The notes under the pieces: generated by a model
Database searches by the model: none
Seen by the model: the letters and a program-made list of their open reading frames with translations, nothing else
Told to the model about the DNA's origin: nothing
Shown here: positions 1-12,137 of the stretch, piece after piece
Numbering within the stretch: position 1 is the stretch's first letter
Layout of the letters: each line of letters opens with the position of its first letter
DNA from: Anaeramoeba flamelloides
Taxonomy: Eukaryota > Metamonada > Anaeramoebidae
Reading direction: 5' to 3'
NCBI GenBank assembly: GCA_027625915.1
Contig: JANTQA010000072.1
Span: 558,001 to 622,000 of the forward strand
DNA length: 64,000 nucleotides
Program-made: the position numbers and the translations under genes

Positions 1-55
1 TTTTTTAAAATATTTTTACAATTATTCTTAGGCGATTCTGGATTAAAATATGATA

Positions 56-250
56 CATTTGGTTTCACTTTTAAGGTACAAACTTCATCGAAATTTAAGG
101 CACAATATTAATTTCAAATTAAGGCACAAAATTCAGATTCTAGTAAAATAAATTGTAAAAAAAAAATTACAAATTTTGTACCTTAATTTGAGATTTTTAT
201 TGTGTCTTAAATTTCGTTGAAAGTTTGTGCCTTAAAAGTGGAAATGGCTG
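56..250. mobile_element. M1 MITE, diverged copy a
   Basis: An imperfect palindrome of about 195 bp. Its left arm carries the block TTTCACTTTTAAGG followed by AAATTTAAGGCACAA, and the same blocks return inverted at the right end near 215-246. TA dinucleotides lie at 54-55 and 251-252, the target-site duplication seen in better copies at 45.1-45.5 kb. No coding capacity, so a non-autonomous Tc1/mariner-type element is inferred. Confidence 0.7.
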
Positions 251-340
251 TATTTATTTGATAAAAAACCCACGGTTGTCTTAAAAAAGTTATATATTTC
301 ATTGAGAAAATCTAAAAAAATTATTAAATTTACATAAAAC

Positions 341-440
341 CAGTTTCACTTTTAAGGTCAAAACTTTCACCGATAGTTAGTGCACAAAAAAAAAATGTCA
401 AATTAATACACAAAATTCAAATCACAGTAAAAAATTTGTG
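341..440. mobile_element. M1 MITE, partial copy b
   Basis: Only one arm of the M1 family is recognisable: CAGTTTCACTTTTAAGG at 341, then diverged versions of the two following repeat blocks. No matching right arm is seen before about 500, so this is a truncated or decayed copy lying about 90 bp from the better copy at 56-250. Confidence 0.5.
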
Positions 441-674
441 TAACTAAAAACCCAAACAATTTTCTTTGATTTGGGTTTTTATTTTTTTCTTAAATTTTGT
501 TTGAATTTTACCTATCTAAAGTGTAACTAACTGTAATAACTTTAACTTTGCTATAATATTTTTAAAGTTATTTTCGATAGAATTTTTAAGATTTTTTTTC
601 TTGTATGATTTTTTTTTTTATTGAATAAAGCTCAAAAAATGTATATCTCAAGTATTAGGATTTTTAAGAATCTA

Positions 675-1259
675 AACTATTTTTCATAAATTTTGACTCA
701 CTTTATAATGTTAATGGGGGTTGTTTTGAGGGTTTATTCCAGTATTCTTTAACACAAAATATTTTCAGATTTTTGGATCAGAATCATTTTTTCTAATTTT
801 GCAAATTTTAGTTTTGCTTTTTCAAATTTTTGTTTTTCTTTTTCTTTTTTTTTTTAAAAATTTTTCTTTTTTTTTCTTTTTTTTTTTTTTTTTTCAAAAG
901 ATCATGTGGAAAAAAAAAGAGATCTTCGAAAAGACAAATAATCATTAAGAAAATTGAGAATGTAATGTCTTTGAAAATGTATTTAATTATTCATAAAAAA
1001 TATTGTTGTTCAACTTTTTTTCAGTGAAAGTTCAGTAATAAAAAATGGGTAATGCTCATTTCAAAAATTGTGACTCACTTTTTTTTAGTTTTTGGTTTTA
1101 TTTTTTTTAATTTTTAATATATCAGGCTTTTATATATTTAGAATGACTTAAAAGTGAATTACAAATCATATTTAGTTATTAATTGTTATTGAATACTAAA
1201 GGATAAATTTTTTTTTCAATTTATTATTTCGGGTGAGTCACAATTTTTGCAAAAGAGTT
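675..1259 (+). mobile_element. M2 TIR element, copy a
   Basis: A 585 bp element with inverted ends. The left end starts AACTATTTTTCATAAATTTT and leads into GACTCAC; the right end read inward starts AACTCTTTTGCAAAAATTGT and leads into GACTCACC. TA lies on both sides (673-674 and 1260-1261). A second full-length copy sits in opposite orientation at 39636-40191, with colinear interior (T-rich block near 840-895, then a block ending in GACTCAC at about 1060-1080). There is no transposase. This fits a non-autonomous Tc1/mariner-like element. Confidence 0.75.
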
Positions 1260-1574
1260 TAGTTTGGTTCTTTGGGTCAAATTATTAATTGTTAGAAAAA
1301 AAAATAACTAAAGTGATTACTTTATCCTGTCAACCTTAAAAATTGAATCAATTGCTTTTCTTTGTTACCATACAATGTATAAATTTTAATATTTTTTTTC
1401 ATCTTGAAATAATAACAATCTCTTTTATAATAAAAATAAACATTCGATTCTTTTTACAAAGAAAATGATAGAAAAAAAATCATTTTAAAAGAATTTAGAT
1501 AGAAGAATTAAAAGAAAAAGGAAAATTTATAAAAAAAATATTCATTGTTTTTACAAGGCCAATATATGTAATTT

Positions 1575-1799
1575 TTTAATTTAACAAACTCAACACTAAC
1601 CTTCTATCAAATATCAAAAAAAAAAATTTCTGATCTAAAAAAACAGATTACATAATTGTAAAATAGGAAATAAAACCAAAATAAAAAGGAGAAATAATAA
1701 AATAGTTTCTAAAATCAAAATTATTTCCAAATTAATGTAAAGTTTATTAAAGTTATTCTTTCAACTGTTAAAACTGTTTACAAATTGTTGGAATTTAGT
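1575..1799 (-). repeat. M3 repeat, copy a
   Basis: Reverse complement of a block found at 16390-16618. Shared landmarks in order, read on the minus strand: AAATTCCAACAATTTGTA, CAGTTGAAAGAATAAC, TTTGGAAATAATTTTGAT, GTAATCTG and AAGGTTAGTGTTGAGTTT. It has the end that carries the terminal repeat in copy b; the other end is not recognisable. Confidence 0.65.
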
Positions 1800-1944
1800 T
1801 TCGTTTTCCAAGGTATTTCTTTTGTGATTGTCAACTCTAATCTGAAGTTTATTATTTCTCTTATTTCTAAACAATCGTATGTTGGTTGGTTCTTAATAAA
1901 ATAAATTTTTCATTTTTCACTTGTCCTCTTTGAGTGAAATGGGG

Positions 1945-1956
1945 TATATATATATA

Positions 1957-1993
<37 letters not shown>
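1945..1993. repeat. (TA)n microsatellite
   Basis: An almost pure TA dinucleotide tract, interrupted once near 1959-1961. Nothing else is recognised between it and the gene ending at 2469. Confidence 0.9.
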
Positions 1994-1995
<2 letters not shown>

Positions 1996-2468
1996 AATTT
2001 AAATTTGATATATTTTTTAATATTAAATTAAGTGCCAACACATTTATCTAAATTATTAATTATGAAACAAACACATTGCCAAGGTTTTTTTTAAAAAATT
2101 AATAAAAATATAGATCACTAAATACGAATGGATGAAAATAATACATTAACTATTTTTCTTTTCACTTTTTGGAAATTAAATAAAATAATAAAACAGTGGA
2201 ATTCTATTCAAAGGGGCTAATTTTGTTTTTTTTTTTTAAATAAGATCCTAAAGGATTCTCTGTGCGATATGGTTTGTATGTTAAGTGTTCGTGGTGGTCT
2301 CTTTAAAACGTGATTGAATTAAAAAATTTTATCGAATTCAATTTTAGTAAAAATAAAAAACTTAAAAAAACTATTCAAATTATCAAATCATTAGTAAAAA
2401 CAATAATCAATCAATCAATCAGTCAATCGATTAATCAATTGGGTTGTTTATTAGTAATTTATTTTTTT

Positions 2469-4004
2469 TTAATAAAAAAAGGAATTAGAGTCGGATTTCC
2501 AAATATCGCCTAATGTTGACCAATGTATATTCTCATCAAACATTAAGTGATTTTCTGTATTCGAATTATTAAAAGTGATTTCATAAAATCTTTTTTGGAA
2601 TTCGTCCATTTGATCTGATTCTAAAAGATGGAATGAAGAATACAAATCTTCAAGATCCGTCTGCGGTTCAAATGGTTTTAAAAGTTGTCTTTGATAAATT
2701 TTGGAATTTTTTTTATTCTTTTCCAGATCATTAATGTTTATCTTATTGTTGCTGTTTATCTTCTTATTATCATTACCATTATCATTATCATTATTATTAT
2801 CCCCAAGAAGGTTCCTCTTAAATTTATTCTGATCATTTTTTTCAATTATACCTTTTTCATTTTCTATTTGGTTTTCTGTTTTGGTTTTAAATTGTGTTTG
2901 CAGTTCATTTTTGCTTTGCTGTTGGCCTTGAATTCGAAAATTGTTTTCACAGGATTGATCTTTTGGGAAGATCATTTGATTTAATAAAGTGGTCTGGTTT
3001 TCATATTTTGGATAATAGTATGAAAACGATTTTGGTCGTTTGTTAATTTTAGGGTGTCTGTAGTATGAGGATTGATTTTTATTTTTCATAATTTGTTTGT
3101 CGTATTTAAAATTTCTTTTTGTTTTTATCTTGATCATTTCCTCATTTACGTTCACACTTCCATCTCCATTTCCATCTCCATTTCCATCTCCATCTCCATT
3201 TCCATTTCCATTTCCATTTCCATTTCCATTTCCCTTTCCATTCTCATTCCCATTTACGCTTTCAATTTCACTTTCGTTTTCGCTTTGGTTTTGGTTTATG
3301 CTCAAGTTTTTATTGCTGCTCAGATCGAAACTATCCGAAAGGGAATTAAACGAATTAGTTTTTTGTAATTTAGGGCTCGAATTCCTTTTGTTTTCAATGA
3401 AAACGGGCAAGTCGTTGTGGCTTTGCGTGTCACTAATGACTCTTTTTTTTCGTTTTAAAGTTGAAAAGTTTTGGGTTGGTAAAGATTTGTGTTTTATTTT
3501 TCTAATATTTTGTTTATTTAATTTTGTTCTTTTTTTTGTGTTGTTGGTGTTGGTTTTGGTTTTGGTGGTAGTCTTTATGTTGGTTCTGGGTTTTGTTTTA
3601 TTTTTCTTTTCCACCCTGCTTTTACTTTTGCCAATTACTGGCTTTTCCTTTCTGAAAATCATCCACTCCCTCGAGTATTCCCTTGTGTTATACAAATGGT
3701 AAGTTTTCTCAAAAAAAATGGAGAGCCCTCTTTCAATTGATTTTTTCTTTAATTGGGTCAATTCAGAAAGGTATTTGATCACACTCCTTTTCACTTTAAT
3801 TTCTGGTGACATGAAAAACCTTTTGGAGTGCCTTTTGTTACCGCTGTTGCTGATCTGGTTTTGTTCCAATTGTTGGATTGTAATGCCTTCAACACAACCC
3901 GGAATAATTTCCATCAACTTTTGAAGTCGATTTTTAAATCTCCTTATATTTTGGAACTCCTGTTGGAGCTTCTTGAAATACTCCTTGTTTTCTAATTTTT
4001 CCAT
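2469..4004 (-). CDS. Unrecognised 511-aa low-complexity protein
   Basis: A single open frame from ATG at 4004 to TAA at 2469-2471. I do not recognise the family. The first 100 residues are lysine-rich and look helical (M-E-K-L-E-N-K start), with one ordered-looking stretch around residues 35-115 containing several aromatics. Then come a Lys/Thr/Asn tract, a Ser/Asn/Glu-rich linker and a Gly-Asn/Gly-Asp dipeptide run encoded by a hexanucleotide repeat at about 3159-3250. The last 60 residues (Asp/Glu/Phe-rich, ending in Ser-Phe-Phe-Tyr) look ordered again. No signal peptide or membrane segment is visible. Ordered ends around a disordered middle suggest a cytoplasmic or nuclear scaffold, which is only a guess. 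Antisense frames over the dipeptide repeat are shadows. Confidence 0.65.
   Translation of the reverse strand: MEKLENKEYFKKLQQEFQNIRRFKNRLQKLMEIIPGCVEGITIQQLEQNQISNSGNKRHSKRFFMSPEIKVKRSVIKYLSELTQLKKKSIERGLSIFFEKTYHLYNTREYSREWMIFRKEKPVIGKSKSRVEKKNKTKPRTNIKTTTKTKTNTNNTKKRTKLNKQNIRKIKHKSLPTQNFSTLKRKKRVISDTQSHNDLPVFIENKRNSSPKLQKTNSFNSLSDSFDLSSNKNLSINQNQSENESEIESVNGNENGKGNGNGNGNGNGNGDGDGNGDGNGDGSVNVNEEMIKIKTKRNFKYDKQIMKNKNQSSYYRHPKINKRPKSFSYYYPKYENQTTLLNQMIFPKDQSCENNFRIQGQQQSKNELQTQFKTKTENQIENEKGIIEKNDQNKFKRNLLGDNNNDNDNGNDNKKINSNNKININDLEKNKKNSKIYQRQLLKPFEPQTDLEDLYSSFHLLESDQMDEFQKRFYEITFNNSNTENHLMFDENIHWSTLGDIWKSDSNSFFY
3159..3250. repeat. Coding hexanucleotide repeat (CCATTT-type)
   Basis: Tandem CCATTT/CCATCT units inside the minus-strand gene encode alternating Gly-Asn and Gly-Asp. 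The unit length keeps the reading frame whatever the copy number, so length polymorphism would be tolerated. Confidence 0.85.
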
Positions 4005-6901
4005 AAATAAAAAGGTATTAATTTATTTGGAGACAAGCCAAAAAAATAAAAAATGAAGGGAAAATCAAAAAGTAAACCAAAAAATACTTTTCTTCTTTAA
4101 AGTTCAAATGTTGTGTTTAATTTTCTGTCTTGGGTTCTTTTCCATTCTGTTTACTCTTCAAAAAAAGAGTTGACCAAACAGAGTATTTTAACTTTTTTTC
4201 ACTACCAGTTTTCCTTTTTCTCTGCTATATGAAAAAAGTTTTGGGTAATTTCTATCAGATTTAAATGTGTTTTAACCTTTTTAATTGTTACTTGGAATTA
4301 ACTTTAGTATTTTTAAAAATGTTGTATTTTAGCTTTCTTATAAACGTATTTTTCAAGTTTTTGGGTTACCCTCTGAATATTGATGTAATTTTTGATATCT
4401 TCTCATAGACAAAGTGTTAGTTGTTATTTCAACGAGAAATTTTTCTTGTTTTTGTATTCTTTTTGGAACAAATAACTTTCCATAAAAAAAAACATTCTTA
4501 AAATTTTTTCCAAAATTATTACACAATTTTTTTTTTTTCTCAAATTTATTTTTATACATAACTTGCAAAAATTAAGCAGATCGTCAATTTCAAGAAACAA
4601 TTGAATTAAGCGTACAACCATCGTGGTTGTTGTTAAAGACTTTGTGATTTCTGTTCTTCTTTTAAAAGTTTTTAAAAAGGGAAAAGTCATTTTCCTGAAA
4701 ATATTTGACTGTATTTGGTTGTTAAATTTATTCTGAAAATTGTCGAATAAATACAAATCTCAGATCAGGTGCTTTCCAAGACAGACATAGATTTTTGGTT
4801 AACCCTTCGCTCATAAAAATTAGAATATAAATAAAAATTATTGAATTTGGAAAAAACTCGATTTCTGTTGTTCAAGTTTTAGAAATCAATAAATAACCTC
4901 TCATCGAAAATAGTTCTTTGCCCAATAGAATACCCAAATACTTCTAATTCAATTAGCCAAAACATTTAAATCTGTGAGGTACAAAAATTTGTTTTAGACA
5001 AATTTATCCAAAAACCAATTAAAATAAACAACATTTTTTACATTTAATATTTTTTCTTTTTGTAAATGAAATTAGTTCCAAGTCAAACACCCCAAACATA
5101 CTGTACATGCGTTTTTGAGTCTGATTTAATCACAACTCTCATGCTTTATTGTTTAAATGCCAATTTTTAATCTTGAAAATAAGTTGAAATTTTGATCAAA
5201 TTTAGACAAACACTTTACTGTATTTTGAGTTAAAAAAAAAAGAGTTCTTTTCAAAGATTTCGAGTAAACTTCAAGAGTTTGGCTGTTTTAACATTACAAG
5301 TTAAACAAATTTCTCTGAAAAGGGCAAAGCAAATAGTTCATTTCACAAGAATGATAAATTTTAAATGTGCTTTATAACCTGAAGACACATAAGAAAAGTA
5401 AGGGAATTGGTGACTTCAAATCTAAAACCCTCAAAAAAACTCGTCTCCTTTTTCTATTGACTCAGGTTGACTCAATAATGGTCTTTATTTAATTAATGGT
5501 TAAAAAATTTCATTTTCCTTTTCCTTTTTCTTTTCCTTTTTCTTTTCCTTTTTTAATCGAGATCACAAACACCAACCTCCTTTTTACAAAAACAATTTGA
5601 AAGTGTGTAAGGTGAAAATTACCCACTTTTTATTTGGCAAATACCAGTATTGTACTTTTGAGATAAAATTTCCTTTTTTTGAATTCGAATTTTTGAATTA
5701 CACCAAGTGACATAAATATGTGAAAAATTTTTTTAATAGTTATTTTTCGAATACACTTTCAAAAATGTTTTCTGAAACAATCATATTTTTATAAAAAAAA
5801 AAAATGAAAAATTCAGAAATCATTTGTGTTCGGGTGTTGATAACCTAAAAATAATTAAACTTAATAATTTAATAGCAAATTTAAAAAAAAATTACTATAT
5901 GTTGAAATTGAAAAATTGTGGAAAAATATGTTTACTAAAAGAGTAAACTTACTTTTAAAGCCATTTTACGAAATGAATTATTGTTTTCAAAGTTTGTTCC
6001 ATTTTTCATAGTTTGAGAAAAAATTCAAAATTCTACAGATTTCCCGAATATTTCAAAAAAAAAAAATCATTTTCTTTGAAAGAAGGAGGAAATCTTAGTA
6101 TCTATGAAGGAATTGTCCAAAAATAAAGCTTTTTAAATTAAAACTACCAAGTTCTAAAATTTGTAAACAAAATCATCTTTATTTTAAAAAAAAAATAACA
6201 ATAATTATTGTTAAATTTGAATATATATAATCTATTGATTCAAATAAACAGTTTGATTCAATTTCTTCTTCCCGTACAAGAAAAAAACACCACTAAAAAT
6301 TACCAAGCCATTAAATTAAAAACATCACCAAATACTTTTTTAAAAACCTGGAAAATTCAGCTTATAACCTAAAGAAATACTTTTTTAATTGGTTATTTTG
6401 AACCAATAATTAATAACACCTAGCTTAATTCTTTCAGTGATCCAGTAATAATACACAGATTAAAAGTACAAATCGTCTTTGCTACTTTTAACTATTTTTT
6501 AACTATTTTCAAACAAATAAAACCCATTCCAATTGATCTAATACTAATAAAATATTAATAAATATTTTCAAATAATTATTAAAAGTACTAGTTTGTTATT
6601 TAACTCTTTATATTTTTTTTAAAAAATATATACAAATCTTATAAATTTCCACAAATTTAATCAATGTTAGTAAAAAGATGATTAACTTTTCCTGATCTTC
6701 AAAGATTCAAATATTTTATTAATTTATCTTGCATTTTTAACATAAAAATAAATTTTAAAGCTTATTTCTTAGTCCAAATGAACTAGAAAAACTCAAAGAA
6801 ATAGTTCATATAAATAAATTAAAAAAATAGAAACTTTATTTTTTTAATTTTCAAACAACCCACCCAAAATAATAGTATTTTTAATTACCAAACCAAAAAA
6901 A

Positions 6902-6936
<35 letters not shown>

Positions 6937-9900
6937 ATTATTATTTAAGGGAGGAGTTATTGACCCCTTTTATTTACCCGAATTCCTAAATTTTTATTTA
7001 GGAATTTAATTAAAGACTCAAAAATAAGTTTATTACCCACTAAGGCTAATAAGCAGTTTGAATCCTTTTTTATAATAATATTAGAAATATTATTATTATT
7101 TAATATATTCGATATATTAATTTTTTTTAATTCAGATATCCAGATTTTGCGATTATTAAAAAAACATAAATATATTATTTCGGTAATTTTCTTATTATTT
7201 TTTTATTTTACAAGTTCAGTTGCATTTCCCCAATATAAAAAATATTAAATATACATAGCCAAAAGTTAAAATTACAATATTTAAAAAATATACTTTATAA
7301 ATCCACAATATAACTGTTTAAATGCACTTGTGTTAAGAGCAAGGCAACTGATTTAAAACATTAGGCAATTATCTTCTACAATACCCCCCCCCAGTTAGAA
7401 CCACTTCTCATCATTTTTTTTTTGGATAACAATCCTTCATATTTTTTCTGATATATGGTGGTGGATGTTCGAAATAACTCGACTGTAAATAATCTATTTT
7501 GTTTTCGATATTCATTTACAACTTCTACCATATCTGAAATTTTGGAAAACACTTAATATTAATCCGAGATTCGAGATTTTATAAATTTATCTTTGTGTAA
7601 AAAAAATCAAAAATATTAGTAAATAGAGAAAAAAAAAACATAACAATTTAAAATTTAAGAAGGCCAAACAAATGTAAAAAATAGTAAACAATAGATATCC
7701 GGAGCAAAAAAAAATAATATAAATATATTAGATAATGATAATATTCTAGTTGTTATTTCATTAAACATTTATCATTTTTAATGTAATTAGTTAAGAATAA
7801 ATTTACATTTAATTCTTTAACCAAACTCATAAATTGTAATTTATATATTCTGATAAACAAGAATATTTAATACCCACCCAGCACATTCAATAAACCTTGT
7901 AATAATAAAAAGTAACGATTTTTTTAACAATTATAATTGTTAATTCTTCAAAATACCACCACTTTAGCTACTTTTTATTTATAAGAATATTTTTAAAATC
8001 AAACACTTTCCAAAGTTTGATTTAATTTAATATGTTGGAAAAAATTTTCTAACTGGAAATATGTCCAAACATCTTTATTAATTATTCATAAGATAAAAAA
8101 TATTTTCCAATTGATTACTTATTTGTTTTTGTTTTGAAAATTAATATCTGGAAATTAAAATTATATACCTTCTCGAACAATAATTAAATGAATTATACTT
8201 GTTAAAAATAATATTTAATCAATCAAAAAAAAAAACAAAGAATAATAATTGTCATTAACCAAACTAATAACAACCCCCATAAAACTTACAGTTTAAACAA
8301 AAAATAGGTAGACCTAAACCCTGTTTCAAAAAATTTATACACCTCTCAAATTATCAATACCTTTGGATTTGATTGTTAATAAAATAATTGCTTATTGGTG
8401 ATTTTCATTTTAATTATTCATTTTTTTCAATTTTTTGTTTTTTTTGTTTTATGAATATTTAAAAGTTGGAAAAAGAAAAAAACAAGATAATAAGAAATAA
8501 ATTTGGAAATAATCAACTGGTATAAAAATGGAAACAATTTAATTTTGATTTCAAATGAACTAGATATAGGAATTAAGAAAGACCATTATTAGTTTGATGT
8601 ATTTAACAAAGGAAAATTTAGTAAAAAATCATTCCAAAAAATACCCAGATGATTTGTAACTTATATTGAAAATGAAACTTTAAAGAAAAATGGTTTGACA
8701 TATAAAGGGTTATCAATAAAATATAAAGAACTTTCCTCCCATTTACCATGTTCAACAGTTTTTATTGATTTTATAATTTTTTTGTCTTTACAATTTACTA
8801 TATAAGAGATTTGTCATTTCAAATAAGTGTTCACATCTATTTTTAAAAGATTTAATTTTAATTTTTATTGTTATGTCTTATTGTGTTTTAAATGTTCAAT
8901 TGGGTGTTTTTTGATGTTTTAAAGAGTTTCATATATTTTAGAATGATACTGCGATTAATTTGATTCAATTATGAATAATTCTTGAAATTAACTGTGCCCT
9001 TTTATTTGAAAAAGAGTTTACATATATGTTATCAAAAAAAAAAAAAAAAATATGTATTCTATATATATATATATCTCCCATGCTAATGAACTCTAGGTAG
9101 ATTTATTACCAAGTTTATTAAATGTTTATTTGTTTCTAAAAAGGTTTTGATTTTTAATTTCTTCAAGTACACAACAATTTTACTAATAATTACAATTAAA
9201 AATCATACTAAGACTTATTTTATATATGATTTTTTTTTAAAAACTTTAAATGGATAGAATTTATTATTTTTAGATCATAAAAAACATTTAAAAAAGAGTA
9301 TTTTGAATATAAAGTTTTTATTATCATTTTAGATTTGTTGTTACTGATCTTTGTATTTTAAAAGGGAAAAATTTTCACTTCATTTTAAATTTAGATTTTA
9401 TAAATAGAGCTCACAAATTATAGCATTCTCCTTTGAGAACTCATATTTAGTAAGAGAAAAATAAGGAAAAGGAAGTGAAAATGTTATCGCATTTATTCTG
9501 CACTTTACAGTATTAATAATCTTTGAAAAAAGAAAGAAAAAAAATGGTGAAAAAAGTTTTTTATGTTAATTAACTTTGCTTCGACTTAAAATTTCATCCT
9601 TAAATTAAAGATCAGAATTATTTTCATTTGGCAAACAAGTCACACAGTGTATAAAAGTCAAATGTTCAATTAATTTTTGTTAATAAGGCTTTTAACAACT
9701 TTAGGATAACAGCTCCTTCAGCAAAATACTTTATTATTTTTTTTAAGAAGGTTTTATCTAGCTTAAAAACGTTTTGGTAAAGAGAATATATTCCATTCTC
9801 GAATGAAAAATGTTTACTTAGACTCTTTGACCACAAACCAATTATCAGTAAAAAAAATTAGTATTTGCTAACAAAATAACTGGATACAAAAACAAAGAGA

Positions 9901-10094
9901 AATCTGAACTGTAAAATAATTTTTTCAACCCAAAAGTTCCATCAAAATTGTTCCCCTTGAATGTATTCAAATTCACTTTTTATTAATAGTAATTTTATCA
10001 TTTTTTTTCATCGTTTTCTTGTTTTTTGCTTTTATTTATTTCCTCCTTTTCTCTCTCTTGAAAAAGAAAAAAGAAAAAAAAATCAAAACCCGAA
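4005..10094. other. Gene-free interval of about 6 kb
   Basis: No gene supported. Contents: possible promoter region of the minus-strand gene just above 4004; a pyrimidine microsatellite of TTTTCC/TTTTTC units at about 5509-5556; a TA tract running into ATT units at 6904-6945; the repeat fragment at 6962-7165; a run of nine C at 7384-7392; and a weak relative of the M6 inverted repeat at about 9362-9478 (TTTTCACTTCATTTT facing GAAGTGAAAA). A 110-codon minus-strand frame at 4424-4756 has no protein-like composition and is not called. Confidence 0.6.
6962..7165 (-). repeat. Coding-type repeat fragment, copy 1 (C-terminal end of an unknown element ORF)
   Basis: Read on the minus strand this block is open for about 60 codons: Lys-Ile-Trp-Ile-Ser-Glu, ..., Asn-Ile-Ser-Asn-Ile-Leu, ..., Leu-Gly-Ile-Arg-Val-Asn-Lys, then a stop. 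The block at 42543-42782 encodes the same peptide with many substitutions and no frame break. Conservation at protein level between two intergenic copies means both derive from the end of a mobile-element ORF. The longer copy has a His-Phe-Leu-Trp-Asn-Cys motif upstream, reminiscent of the tail after the reverse transcriptase in LINEs. That family assignment is tentative. Confidence 0.5.
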
Positions 10095-12105
10095 ATGAAT
10101 GTTTTCAAAACAAAACCAAAAACCTACCAACAAGACTTAACTTTGTCGACTGGAGGACTAATTGACGATTTTGTTAAAGAGTTGTTAATTTCAATACCCT
10201 CACAAGATGTTCAAGTACAACAATATATGCTTAGCTCACTTCAAGATATCTGTAAACATCAAACACAGCTGGTTCTATCTTCACTTTTGGATTATTTGCT
10301 AAGAGCAGAGCTTCCAAAGGATCTCAAGCCAAGACTTATTTCAACATTTTCTATTATGGTTGAGCAGAACATTGATGAAATTTCGTCTGGGATCGGAATC
10401 AAGATAATTCAATTTTGTATTAACAAGATTGTGAGTGAAAAAGTAATTGTTTTCTTCTTATCCTTTCCATCATATTTAAAGCAACCTTTCCAACACATTT
10501 AAAACAAGCTCACCAACAATAAAAAAAACCCTTCTTATTTTACTTTCCAATCTTCTTTCAATCAACCTTTCCAACCACAAAAAAAACAAAAACCCCACTT
10601 CTTATCCTTTCCAACGATCTTTTTATCAACATATTTAAAAACAACCATCTCAAAAACACAAAAAAATAATACTTTTAAAAACACAAAAGGTACCAAAAAA
10701 ATTAGAAACAACGCCAACGTGTAAAATAATCATTGCACTTGGGAAGAAATTTGCAAGGCCAATTCAGGAAACGTTAATTGTGCGTATCCCGATCCGTGAA
10801 ATACCAAATTTCCAATTACTTCATCTCTTAGGAGAATTTGTTGTCCACAATCCACTTCAAACAATCCCGCTCATCGGAGATTTTCTCAAGCGGATTATCT
10901 TATTGTTTCCCAAAATTAAAAAGGATTACCAAAGGGTTGTTGTTGCGAGGGTCATTGGCCAGCTGGCAGACGGTTTACATCACTATTTGATAAACAAAGA
11001 CTTGGCAGAAGATCGCTCTATTACGGAGCTAAGTTATCAGTCTGATTTCCAGTCTTCGTGTGACCTGTTAATGAGCGGCTATATCTCAAGAAAGAATTCG
11101 AAATTAAGGTGTGAGTCTGCAAGTGCGTTAGGATCCATCACATTAATTCTCAACAAAATGATGTTAGAAAAGAATTTGAATAAAATTATTCAGAACATTA
11201 TCAAACTCTTGGTCTCAGATCGGAAAAACGGATACAGCACAAAGAGGTACTCGGAATCTTTAAATAAGATTCTTGAAGCCATTTTCGCATGTAAGGCGAA
11301 ATTAAATAATGACTTATTTAATGTCATTTTTAAAACCTTACATAGCTTCCTGTTAACGGGCGCGCCCCCCGACGCATCCATTAACCCCGACGGCTATTCG
11401 GCTTACAAAAGCATCTTGGAGTGCATCACGTTTTTAGCCAAGATCAATATAAATTCCATTTTGAATTTGGCCTTTAACAAATTGGAAGACAAATCCATTG
11501 GCTCCAAGGTTGGCGCAATCTTAATTTTAAAGCACATTGTCACTCATTGCGACAAGAACATTTCAACCTCGAAACAATTGGTGGTGACCACCTGTAAAAA
11601 GGCATGCGAAAATGTACAGCAACCGTTAAGCTTCCAATATTCGCTCATAGATTTGATCGTCACAATGGGCAGCAATGATTATTTGCAATTGAGTGGAGGC
11701 AATGTTCTGATCGACTTTTTAATGAAGGGAGCTGCCACATCTGCAAAGGTGATCAACAAATACAAAATGGAGCAACAAAAGACAAAAAAAAAAAAACGAA
11801 ATAAAAAAAACGATCCCAATCAGCCAGCTGAGGTTTCTCCTTTACAATTTAAAAATTATTGTGGGAGAGCTCTGACTTTGATGTCGCGTTCAATTTCTGA
11901 GGTTGAAGATATACTGTGGCCCAATATTTTGGAATTTATGGCAAAGCAACAATATTCTGAGGCCTTACCGATTATTTTTAAATCGAGCAAATTTTTAATT
12001 GACAAAAAAATTGAAAATTTTGAAAAAGAAGAAGAGGAAGAAAAGGACAAAGAAAAAGAAAATAAAAAAGATAACGGAAATGAAGAGGAAGAAAACAATC
12101 AAAAA

Positions 12106-12137
<32 letters not shown>

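Noticed and set aside
830-1027. 65-codon frame starting with a Phe run
   Set aside because: Lies in the T-rich interior of the M2 element; the second M2 copy does not preserve it.
3072-3702. Plus-strand frames rich in Phe-Pro and Ser-Ile repeats
   Set aside because: They are antisense shadows of the Gly-Asn/Gly-Asp repeat in the minus-strand gene at 2469-4004.
4424-4756. 110-codon minus-strand frame above the 511-aa gene
   Set aside because: No recognisable family, composition set by A/T homopolymers, and overlapping frames of similar quality.
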